Origin: Symsagittifera roscoffensis
Taxonomy: Eukaryota > Xenacoelomorpha > Acoela > Convolutidae
NCBI RefSeq assembly: GCF_963678635.1
Contig: NC_087070.1
Location: forward strand, 18,821,318 to 18,885,317
Direction of reading: 5' to 3'
DNA length: 64,000 nt
In this document: piece by piece, positions 22,701 to 34,700 of the stretch
Position numbering within the stretch: position 1 is the stretch's first letter
Layout of the letters: the number at the start of each line of letters is the position of its first letter
The notes under the pieces: generated by a model
What the model was told of the DNA's origin: nothing
Databases searched by the model: none
The model's input: the letters and a program-made list of their open reading frames with translations, nothing else
Position numbers and translations under genes: made by a program

Positions 22701-25700
22701 TTTTGTTTCCTCTGCCATGGTTTGAGTTCCACAGAAGTGACGTCATTTACGTCCCCCATCATTAATCTCTTTTCCTCTGGGAGGAATTGGGCGATGGTTG
22801 AACTACACTTTGCCTGAGATACCATTTCAGTTGAGTTTTTTTTATTTTTTTGAGTTATTGGGGATAAGAAAATTAATGGGGTTGAACGAATTTACGGACA
22901 TTCACAAGTTTGAAACATAGCTGTAGTTGGTTCGTGTTTGATAACTGTGGATGACTTAAGGTGGGGTCTTTGCGTGGGTCATTTAGTGTGCTGTTAGTAT
23001 TTGGGCATCTGCTGCGCGGAGGGATGTACACGTTCGAGATTCGTAGGCTTTGGTTTCTGGCTTTATTTTTAAAGATGCGTCTTCGTTTCTTCCTAGCTCC
23101 TTGTGCAAAAGAGATTTATATTCAGCGATTATCTCGCCGCGGCCCTCAAGTGTGCGATCTTTTCTAAGTAAAGAATAGTTGAATACAGTTTTCAGTATAA
23201 TCTGCTTCTTTTTTATTTTAGGTTCTTGGAACACTGCGAGATATTTTTGGTTCTTCGCCTATTAAAGTTGCCGTTCCGGGAGCTTTGCATGAGATACCAT
23301 TTCAGTTGAGTTATTTTATTTTTTGAGTTATTGGGGATAAGAAAATTAATGGGGTTGAACGAATTTACGGACATTCACAAGTTTGAAACATAGCTGTAGT
23401 AGGTTCGTGTTTGATAACTGTGGATGACTTAAGGTGGGGTCTATGCGTGGGTCATTTAGTGTGCTGTTAGTATTTTTGGGGGATTGGCAATGAGAGTTGG
23501 TAGTTTGGTCTGAGCGGTTAGGTCTTTGAGTTATGTGTAGTGCAAGTGTCTAGTGTTTAGATGAGTGTGAGCAGTAACTCTGGATTTTTTTCGAAACCTG
23601 CCATCCGCTGCATTTAAAGTGCAATCACTCGCAGTCGCGGCACCAAACGCTAGCTTGGTTTCTCTTAATGGCTTTGTTACCTGAAGAACAAGTGTAGGGA
23701 CCTGGCCTGGGTTGGGTCCCTCAACATCGGAAATGAGGATAACCAAGGCCCGGACTTCGCGAGCAATCGGCGCTCAGTTGTCGGGAGGTTGAGGTTGTGC
23801 CATTTGCATTCAGATGATGCTGTTGTCGAATCCACCATATGAAGTCGGAATACCTGTACCCCTGTCCGTTGGATATTTTTATTTTCGGTTAACCTTCTGA
23901 TTGTTCCTGAGGGTTAACCTAAATAGAAATTTGGCTTCAAAAGCTCTCGCAATGACATGGTCGTGTATAGGAAGTTTTATCAGCGTTGCGATAGCTAACA
24001 AGATGGTAACAGGATTTGAAAGCTTTGAGAGTATCAACTGGATTTTCACTTAACCATCGCGATGTTCCAGCATTTTTTGAGTGTCAATTTTTTTGAGTGA
24101 AGACCGGATAAAAATCCTTGAGTTGGTATTTTTTGCAGTTTGGCTCATTGAAGGGCAGATTCGTTGAAACGAAAACCACCTAAACAAGATTCTTGGAGCA
24201 TGGATACCGATATTTTGAGTTTACTTACGGTAGCACCTGTCATCTATTCTTTTTTTAAATGCGTGTGACAGCTATCTCCCATGCGTCATACAAATCAAAC
24301 ATAATTTGTATGTTTAAAGAAAGATTTTTTTTCCACGTTTAAGCTATATCATATATTGCAATGGTTAAAATGTGTTTTTCGATTTTCCAGTTGAAGTTCA
24401 GTGTTTATTTCATCAAGTTTTAAATTATCAACCCAATATTGTGATGCTGTTAGGATCTTTCCTGGTTTTGCGTTTCTGGCCTCCATATATGAATAACCAA
24501 GTCCTTTTGATTAACGAGATACGGCGTTTTTTATGTTTTTTTTCTTCATCTTTTTCAAAAGTTCTGAAAAATTTAATATAAAGAACTTTCTCAGTTTTTG
24601 ATATTGTCATCCTGTCGTTGGTTGCTGCCAAGGTAGTCTCAGGGGTTGCAAATCTTGCCTCTAAATCTCATTTCTCAAATCCTTTATTTTTTCGAGATAT
24701 GGCGTTTTTTTTAATGTTTTTTTAAAAAAATTTTCAATAAAATTTAGTTTTTGCTTTCACTTAACCATCGCGATGTTCCAGCATTTGACAATATTATTGA
24801 GTGAAGACCGGATAAAAATCCATGAGTTGCTATTTTTTGCAGTTTGGCTCATTTAAGGCAGATTCTTTGAAATGAAAACCACCTAAACAAGATTCTTGGA
24901 GCATGGATACCGATATTTTAAGTTTACTTACGGTAGCACCTGTCATCTATTCTTTATTTAAATGCGTGTGGCAGCTATCTCCCATGCGTCAGCATAATTT
25001 GTATGTTAAAAGAAAGATTTTTTTTCAGGTTTAAGCTATATCATATATTGCAATGGTTAAAATTTGTTTTTCGATTTTCCAGTTGAAGTTCAGTGTTTAT
25101 TTCATCAAGTTTTAAATTAGCAACCCAATAGTGTGATGCTGTTAGGGTCTTCCCTGATTTTGCGTTTCTGGCCTCCATATATGAATAATCAAATCCTTTT
25201 GTTTAACGAGTTACGGCGTTTTTTATGATTTTTTTCTTCATAATTTTCAAAAGTTCTGAAAAATTTAATTTAAAGAACTTTCTCAGTTTTTGATATTGTC
25301 TTCCTGTCGTTGGTTGCTGCCAAGGTAGTCTCAGGGGTTGCAAATCTTGTCTCTAAATCTCATTTCTCAAATCCTTGTAGTTTCCGAGATATGACGTTTT
25401 TTTTATGTTTTTTTTTCAAAAACTCTAATAAAATTTAGATTTTGAAAAATTCTAAAAGTTTGAAGATCTAAATACTGTTGTTGGAAGCTGAAGGTACTCT
25501 CATGGGTTGCGAATGTTGCCTCTGATTAAAAGTGCTGAAATCCGTGAGTTTTCGAGATATGACGTTTTTAAGGATTTTTTCAAAATGTTTCAGAAAAGTC
25601 AGCTTACAAAATTCACAAATTTTGAAATTCCGAACTCTGTAGTTGGGGGGGGGGGGGGGGGTCAGAGTGCTCTCAGGGTTGCGAATCTTTCCTCGCAATA

Positions 25701-28700
25701 ATACTGTTCAAATTTTTGCAGTTTTCGAGATATGACGTTTTTTACGGTTTTTCCAAAAAAAATTTTTTTAAGAAAAATTAGGTTTAAAGTTTAAGTTTAA
25801 AATTCCTAACGCTGTAGTTGGGTGCTAAGAGAGTACTCTCAGGAACTGCTAATCTTGCGTCCAACGGCGACTGCTCAATTGCTTTTAGTTTCCGAGATGT
25901 GACGTTTCTTAGTACATTTTAAATTTTTTCGAAGATAAAATTGAAAACTTGAATAGAAAACTTTGCAAAAAGTGTAATAACGAACCCTGTAATTGGGTCC
26001 TGGCAGAGTACACTCATAGGATGCAGATCTTATTTCCATTATTTCGGTTTTTATGAGTTTTTCAAAATCGAAGTACCGGAGGTGCGTTACACGCTAGCTA
26101 ATTTTTACGTATGGGATATTCTATTGCTACAACTTTGTTTAGGCACACTTCTGGAACTCTGAAAAAAATCAAGTCGTTAGGTTGATTAGTTTCTGTCCAA
26201 CTCTGAAATTTGCGGATTTTTCAAGCGCATTGTCATTTCACAATGGTTTGAAACGATTTGATTTTTTTCATGGGCCTTGTACGCATTTCAAGTTTTATTT
26301 GGGCCGAAAAGGTTGCTTAGGCTTATCAGAAGTGTTGAATAAAATTCTGTAACTTTGTTTTTTTTTCACACTGGCGAAAGCCAGTGTGTTGTAACCGGGT
26401 ACTTGACTTTTTTCCATAATTAACTTCGCGGATTTCAGTACACGAGGTGATGAAATTATTCCTCGTCATTTGACTTGAAATGCACTCTTTTTATTTGGTG
26501 CAGCGCTCCATTAACACCAATGGGAATTATTTTGTGCTTTTCGAAGCTTCAGAAGCGTGAGGTGGCAGTTCATATCAAAAACCTTAGAAAAGTCGAGAGT
26601 AGCTAGTAGCATCCACTTCGGATGTCATTTTATGCTGAAAACATGTGAGATATAAAAATTTAGAGTTGACAGGGTTGTTGAGGTTATTAGCGAGGTTAGG
26701 ATAGGTTTAGGCTCAGGAAGTTTAATGGCCTGGTACTTTATTTATACTGGGCTGTAAAAATTTGACATAGTCTTTGTTGGGTTTTGGTAGGGGTACGACT
26801 TTCCAAGTTTAGTGGATTACGTTCAGAGCAAGCAAGAGATTAAAAGTATGAAAAAGGATTTCGATTGCAATGAATACCAATTATTTTCGGCATACTGTCG
26901 GTGTTCAGGATATCATTGGATATGGATGGCTTAGCAGCCTTGAATACTTGCAGTTTTGATAGGGAAGAATCTCAGTTGTTTTTTGAGACTTAGTTTATTT
27001 AGTTTCCGGTCAGTCAGCCTTTGTTTCTTGTTTTCTGAGCTTATGTTTGTTGCACGTGGAGTGGAACACATTAGAAACGTTTTTTGCTTTGAAAGGTTTT
27101 TGCCGTTCAAATCAATAGGGTTCTTATCTCTCCGTTGAAAGAGCGAACTCTTGCCAAAACGTTTTAGATCCAGCGCGATGACTGAAGGAAGTCTGAAGGA
27201 AATCTTGCCAAAAATTTTTTTGCGGTTAATTTTTGATTGTTTAAAAATCGATTTTCTGTTTAAAAGTTTTGATTAATTGGATCGTATACGATTTTGGTCA
27301 TTTTCCACTGCCAGGGATTTATCTTCTGAAGGGAGAGCACGTAAACAGAAACAGTGACGCCCGGCGTGATTATGACGACGAGCGGCCGCTAAGTTAGAGT
27401 CATGTAGTTTTTATCCGCTATATTTACCTCTTGTGGTAGGAGCATTAATCCTAATGCGTGTTCGATTGCATCACTAAAACTTGGACAATTGTTTTTCTAG
27501 AAGTTAATCCTTTTTTTTTCAGAGAAAAGACTTTAATTGCTCAATAGACGTTAATTAAAATAGGCAGATGACCAGATCCTTAGCAACAATAATCAAGATG
27601 GAGATGCAAGTGATATGTCTGGCGGCGATGGTGATGTTGATCTATCATACTTGAGCCTAATTTGGTTAAAGTCGTTTATCGGATAAAAACTGAGCCTAAA
27701 TTTCATCGGTTATCATGCTGCGTTCAGTTTTCCGGAACATTTTATTGAAACTTTTTTTAACGTCTCACAGCATTAATCTCTTTTCCTCGGTGAGTCATTG
27801 GGTGATGGACAGTTTCTAATCATTTGAGCAGTTGCTGAGCGGAGGGATGTAGACGTTCCAGATTCGTAGGCATTGGTTGTTGGTCGTAATTTTAAAATTT
27901 CATCTTCGTTTCATTCTAGCTCCTCGTGCAAAAAAAGTTATATTCAGCAATTATCACGCCGCGGCCTTCAAGTGTGCAATCAGTTCTGAGTTAAGAATTG
28001 ATGGGTCCAATTCTTTTTGTTTAGGCAGCCGGTTTTTAATTTAGTTTCTTTGAGCACTGCGAGATGTATTTGTTGTTCGCCCAGTGAAGCTGCAGTTCCG
28101 GGACTTTGACTGAGATACCAACGCAATTGAATTGTTAAAGGCCTAAAACTTTGAGTTAAAGGGGTTAAGAAAGCTAATGGGGTTAGACGAAATTACGGGC
28201 TCAAAAGAGTTTGAATTGTAGCTGTTAAGTAGGTTCGTGTTTGATAACCGTGGTCTATGAGTGCGTCAGTTAGTATGTTGTTCGTATTTTTTGTTAAAAA
28301 GTTTTGATTAATTGGATCGTATACGATTTTGGTCATTTTCCACTGCCAGGGGTTTATCTTCTGAAGGGAGAGCATGTAAACAGAAACCGTGACGCCCGGC
28401 GTGATTATGACGACGAGCGGCCGCTAAATTAGAGTCATGTAGTTTTTATCCGCTATATTTACCTCTTGTGGTAGGAGCACTAATCCTAATGCGTGTTCGA
28501 TTGCATCACTAAAACTTGGACAATTGTTTTTCTAGAAGTTAATGCAAGTTTGTTTTTTTAGAGAAAAGGCTTTAATTGCTCATAAGACGTTGAATTAAAA
28601 TAGGCAGATGACCAGATCCTTAGCAACAATAATCAAGATGGAGATGCAAGTGATTTGTCTGGCGGTGATGGTGATGTTGATCTATCATACTTAAGCCTAA

Positions 28701-31700
28701 TTTGGTTAAAGTCGTTTATCGGATAAAAACTGAGCCTACATTTCATCGGTTATCATGCTGCGTTCAGTTGTCCGGAACATTTTATTGAAACTTTTTTTTA
28801 ACGTCTCACAGCATTAATCTCTTTTCCTCGGTGAGTCATTGGGTGATGGACAGTTTCTAATCATTTGAGCAGTTGCTGAGCGGAGGGATGTAGACGTTCC
28901 AGATTCGTAGGCATTGGTTGTTGGCCCTAATTTTAAAATTTCATCTTCGTTTCATTCTAGCTCCTCGTGCAAAAAAAACTTATATTCAGCAATTATCACG
29001 CCGCGGCCTTCAAGTGTGCAATCAGTTCTGAGTTAAGAATTGATGGGTCCAATTCTTTTTGAATTTAGGCAGCTGGTTTTTAATTTAGTTTCTTTGAGCA
29101 CTGCGAGATGTATTTGTTGTTCGCCCAGTGAAGCTGCAGTTCCGGGGACTTTGACTGAGATACCAACGCAATTGAATTGTTAAAGGCCTAAAACTTTGAG
29201 TTAAAGGGGTTAAGAAAGCTAATGGGGTTTAACGAAATTACGGGCTCAAAAGAGTTTGAATTGTAGCTGTTAAGTAGGTTCGTGTTTGATAACCGTGGTC
29301 TATGAGTGCGTCAGTTAGGTTGTTGTTCGTATTTTTTGTTTAAAAGTTTTGATTAATTGGATCGTAGACGATTTTGGTCATTTTCCACTGCCAGGGATTT
29401 ATCTTCTGAAGGAAGAGCACGTAAACAGAAACAGTCACGCCCGGCGTGATTATGACGACGAGCGGCCGCTAAATTAGAGTCATGTAGTTTTTATCCGCTA
29501 TATTTACCTCTTGTGGTAGGAGCACTAATCCTAATGCGTGTTTGATTGCATCACTAAAACTTGGACAATTGTTTTTCTAGAAGTTAATGCAAGTTTGTTT
29601 TTAGAGAAAAGACTTTAATTGCTCAATAGACGTTGAATTAAAATAGGCAGATGACCAGATCCTTAGCAACAATAATCAAGATGGAGATGCAAGTGATTTG
29701 TCTGGCGGCGATGGTGATGTTGATCTATCATACTTGAGCCTAATTTGGTTAAAGTCGTTTATCGGATAAAAACTGAGCCTAAGATTTCATCGGTTATCAT
29801 GCTGCGTTCAGTTTTCCGGAACATTTAATTGAAACTTTTTTTTACGTCTCACAGCATTAATCTCTTTTCCTCGGTGAGTCATTGGGTGATGGACAGTTTC
29901 TAATCATTTGAGCAGTTGCTGAGCGGAGGGATGTAGACGGTCGAGATTCGTAGGCTTTGGTTGTTGGCCCTAATTTTAAAGTTTCAATTTCGTTTCATTC
30001 TAGCTCCTCGTGCTAAAAAAAGTTATATTCAGCAATTATCACGCCGCGGCCTTCAAGTGTGCAATCAGTTCTGAGTTAAGAATTGATGGGTCCAATTCTT
30101 TTTGATATTAGGCAGCTGGTTTTTAATTTAGTTTCTTTGAGCACTGCGAGATGTATTTGTTGTTCGCCCAGTGAAGCTGCAGTTCCGGGGAATTTGACTG
30201 AGATACCAACGCAATTGAATTGTTAAAGGCCTAAAACTTTGAGTTAAAGGGGTTAAGAAAGCTAATGGGGTTTAACGAAATTACGGGCTCAAAAGAGTTT
30301 GAATTGTAGCTGTTAAGTAGGTTCGTGTTTGATAACCGTGGTCTATGAGTGCGTCAGTTAGGTTGTTGTTCGTATTTTTTGTTTAAAAGTTTTGATTAAT
30401 TGGATCGTAGACGATTTTGGTCATTTTCCACTGCCAGGGATTTATCTTCTGAAGGGAGAGCACGTAAACAGAAACAGTCACGCCCGGCGTGATTATGACG
30501 ACGAGCGGCCGCTAAATTAGAGTCATGTAGTTTTTATCCGCTATATTTACCTCTTGTGGTAGGAGCACTAATCCTAATGCGTGTTCGATTGCATCACTAA
30601 AACTTGGACAATTGTTTTTCTAGAAGTTAATGCAAGTTTGTTTTTTGAGAAAAGACTTTAATTGCTCAATAGACGTTGAATTAAAATAGGCAGATGACCA
30701 GATCCTTAGCAACAATAATCAAGATGGAGATGCAAGTGATTTGTCTGGCGGCGATGGTGATGTTGATCTATCATACTTGAGCCTAATTTGGTTAAAGTCG
30801 TTTATCGGATAAAAACTGAGCCTAAGATTTCATCGGTTATCATGCTGCGTTCAGTTTTCCGGAACATTTAATTGAAACTTTTTTTTACGTCTCACAGCCT
30901 TAATCTCTTTTCCTCGGTGAGTCATTGGGTGATGGACAGTTTCTAATCATTTGAGCAGTTGCTGAGCGGAGGGATGTAGACGTTCGAGATTCGTAGGCTT
31001 TGGTTGTTGGCCCTAATTTTAAAGTTTCAATTTCGTTTCATTCTAGCTCCTCGTGCTAAAAAAAGTTATATTCAGCAATTATCACGCCGCGGCCTTCAAG
31101 TGTGCAATCAGTTCTGAGTTAAGAATTGATGGGTCCAATTCTTTTTGATATTAGGCAGCTGGTTTTTAATTTAGTTTCTTTGAGCACTGCGAGATGTATT
31201 TGTTGTTCGCCCGGTGAAGCTGCAGTTCCGGGGACTTTGACTGAGATACCAACGCAATTAAGTTGTGAAAGGCCTTAAACTTTGAGTTAAAGGGGTTAAG
31301 AAAGCTAATGGGGTTTAACGAAATTACGGGCTCAAAAGAGTTTGAATTGTAGCTGTTAAGTAGGTTCGTGTTTGATAACCGTGGTCTATGAGTGCGCCAG
31401 TTAGTATGTTGTTCGTATTTTGGGGTATTAGCAATGAGAGTTAATAGTTTGGACTGAGCGGTTAGGTCTTTGAGTTACGGGGAGTGCAAGTATCTGTGTT
31501 TGGAGTCTCGTGAGGAGTGATTTCTTGATGATGGTCTTTGAGACTCGGGACCTGGGTTGGGATTAATGCGGGCTTCGCGATGAATCGGCGCTCCGTTGTC
31601 GAAAGGTTGCGTTTGTGCCATTTGCAGACAGCTGATGCTGTCTGTCGAATCCACCAGATAAAGGCGGCATATCTGTACTCGTCTGTTGGATACTTTTTAT

Positions 31701-34700
31701 TTCGGTTAAACTTCAGAATGTGTCGGAAGATTAACTCAAATAGAAATTTGTCTTCAAACGCTCCCCCAATGAGCATGCTGGTATAAAGAAATTTTTATGG
31801 ATGTTGCGATAGCTGACAAGATGGTTACATGATTTGAAAGCCTTGAGAGTTTTAACTGCATTTTCGTTATGTTCTTTATTTGTCAGAAACAATGAGTGAA
31901 GACCAGAGAAAATTGCAAGAATTTGCTTTTTTTTTGCAGTTGGATCTTTTTAAGCGGATTCGTTAAATTAAAAACAATCTGAATAGTGTTCGTGGAGTAT
32001 GGATACCGATATGTTGAGGGTAAGCTCAAATATGAATAAGAATTATTCATATTTGAGCTTTGGTGGAGGATGGTGGACTTTCCGGAAATTAGTGTTTACT
32101 TACTGTAGCACCTGTCATTAATTTTTATATATGGGGTATTCTATTGCTACTACCTTGTTTCGGCATAATTCTTGATCTCTGAAAAAAGTCAAGTCGTTGT
32201 TAGGTTTATTGGTTTTTTTTTCCAATCCCGCGGTTTGCGTCATTTTCCAACGCAACGTCACTCCAGAAAGGCTGGAAACAATCTGATTTTTTTTCTGGGC
32301 TTTGTGCGCATTTCAAATTTGAGTTAGGCTCATAGTGTTATTTAAAGTGTCATATAGGCTTATCAAACGTTTTAAAATGAAAATCTGTAATTTTGCCCGC
32401 TTTTTTACCTTGCCCTTTTTTTATTTTACATTTCCTTAACTTGATTTTTTTCCCATAAAAAACGTTGTGCGTTGTTCAAAGATTTCAGCGCGCGTCGTGA
32501 GGAAGTTAATCCTGGTCATATGACTTCAAATGCTGCCGTTTACTTTTTTGCAGCGCTCTATTTATACTAATGTGAATTTTTTCGTGCTTTTCAAACCTAA
32601 ACATGGTAAACATTTTTGAATAAAATTTCTTTTTTCTTTCTTTCAAATTCGGCTAAAATTTTGTCGGCTTAATTACCAATTTTTTAAAGACCTACTTCAT
32701 CGCTGAGTTGAATGTTATCTATAGAGGGTCTAGCGCTAAGTAGCTTCGAAAATGTATACTTCTTACAATATAAGTTTGTCGATTGAATGAATTTTTTCTT
32801 TTACATTTGTCGGCTTCAAGTCGTCTTTTTTTCCGTTATTATTCATTTTATAGAGGGTTTCCTTAAATAAACTCACAGCGTTCCTATTCATTCTAGTTTC
32901 TTTCGTTTGCTAGTTTATAGCGGTTCTTTGTGTCGTTTTTGAAAATTTCAGATTTATTATAATTAATAGTGAGTGGAGATTGAAAACTATATTTTCTGAG
33001 TGAAAAACATCAAAATTGCCCGAAAATTTTTTCTTGTCATTCGTTTTCTTTGAATTTTTTTGTGACTGTTTTATATAATTAACTTTATGATATGTGGCGC
33101 CTCTTTAGATTTTGATTTGTTTGTATTGAGATTAGCATTTTGTTTTGCAATTTTGAATGATTTTCCACTTTGTTTGCAACTGGTGCGAAGCTCCACTTGC
33201 CTCTGCGTTATCGGGGTGCGTACTGTAAACCGATGTGTCAGTAAATTACCAGATCAGTAAACCGATTTACGTAAAAATTGCATCAATTGCAGATTTAAAG
33301 ATTTTTAAGAATAAATTTTCCCTGAGCTGAAACATTAATTTTAAACTACGAGGCTGATGGGAAGAGCTATTTTATTTCATTATTTGGTCCAATTCTTGTT
33401 TTGAGAAAAAAAATTGTCATTTTGTAAAAATCCCAGTTTTTACATAATGTAATACCTTGTGATTTGCAACTGGCGAGAAGCTCCACTTACCTCTGCGTTA
33501 TCGGGGTGCGTACAGTAAACCGATGTGTCAGTAAATTACCAGATCAGTAAACCGATTTACGTAACAATTGCATCAATTGCAGATTTAAAGATTTTTAAGA
33601 ATAAATTTTCCCTGAGCTGAAACATTAATTTTAAACTACGAGGCTGATGGGAAGAGCTATTTTATTTCATTATTTGGTCAAATTTTTGTTTTGAGAAAAA
33701 AATTGTCATTTCGTAAAAATCTCAGTTTTTACATAATGTAATACCTTGTGATTTGCAACTGGTGCGAAGCTCCACTTACCTCTGCGTTATCGGGGTGCGT
33801 ACAGTAAACCGATGTGTCAGTAAATTACCAGATCAGTAAACCGATTTACGTAACAATTGCATCAAAGGCAGATTTAAAGATTTTTAAGAATAAGTTTTCC
33901 CTGAGCTGAAAGAATAATTTTAAAACTACGAGGTTGATGGGAAGAGCTATTTTATTTCATTGGTTCAATTGTCATTTCATAAAAATCTCAGTTTTTACAT
34001 AATGTGATTACCTAAATGAATCATAAATTTTCGGTTGACTGATCTGGTCCGCTCGTTTTTGCTTTACTGATACATCGTTTTACTCACGTACCACCGGGTA
34101 ATTTTGGAACGTCCTATCCTACTGTTAAATTTCGTTCATTTTTTCACCGCCTTTTTTGTACAAAGGATTTTGTGGTCGGTTTCTGTGCCACTTCAGCAGC
34201 ACCCTGGTTTTTTTTGTTTTCGCGAGAAATTTGGATAACTTTTTGCGAGTTAAATACTTTTTTATTGTCGGCTGGGTTGAATTTTTCAGTGAAATAAAAA
34301 TAAATACTGGCCCAGATATCATATAATTTTCTTGAAATTCAAAGCGCAATTTTTTTTAAATTAGTTTTTTCTTAAGGATGTAATTCAAAAAATTTGATTT
34401 TTCAGTTTCTTCGAGTTGATTGACACTTTTCATTTTTCTGTTTGGTAAGTGTTTACCAATTTGTAATTTTTCTAAGGGGGGGGGTGGAAAATTGTAGAAG
34501 AGTCAAAGTGGCGGTCATAATCCATTTTCGAATTAACTAAGGCTTTGGGCAGAGTCCAATTTGAAATTACGCATTTCGTCCCGCATCTGCGTAACGTTTG
34601 AAGTAGTTTTCTATATGTATGTTGTATCGCAAGTGATGCGAAGCTCCGCTTCTTCGCCTCAGTGTAGAGCGTTGGAGAGTATCTTTTCATTTTGTCAAGG

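Noticed and set aside
27271-31420. Regular repeats considered as a CRISPR-like or gene array
   Set aside because: Units are about 1 kb with no spacer structure and no conserved reading frame; the genome is eukaryotic.
31462-31786. ORFs on both strands at 31.5-31.8 kb
   Set aside because: They lie in a repeat block that recurs at 23.5-24.0 kb without conserved frames.
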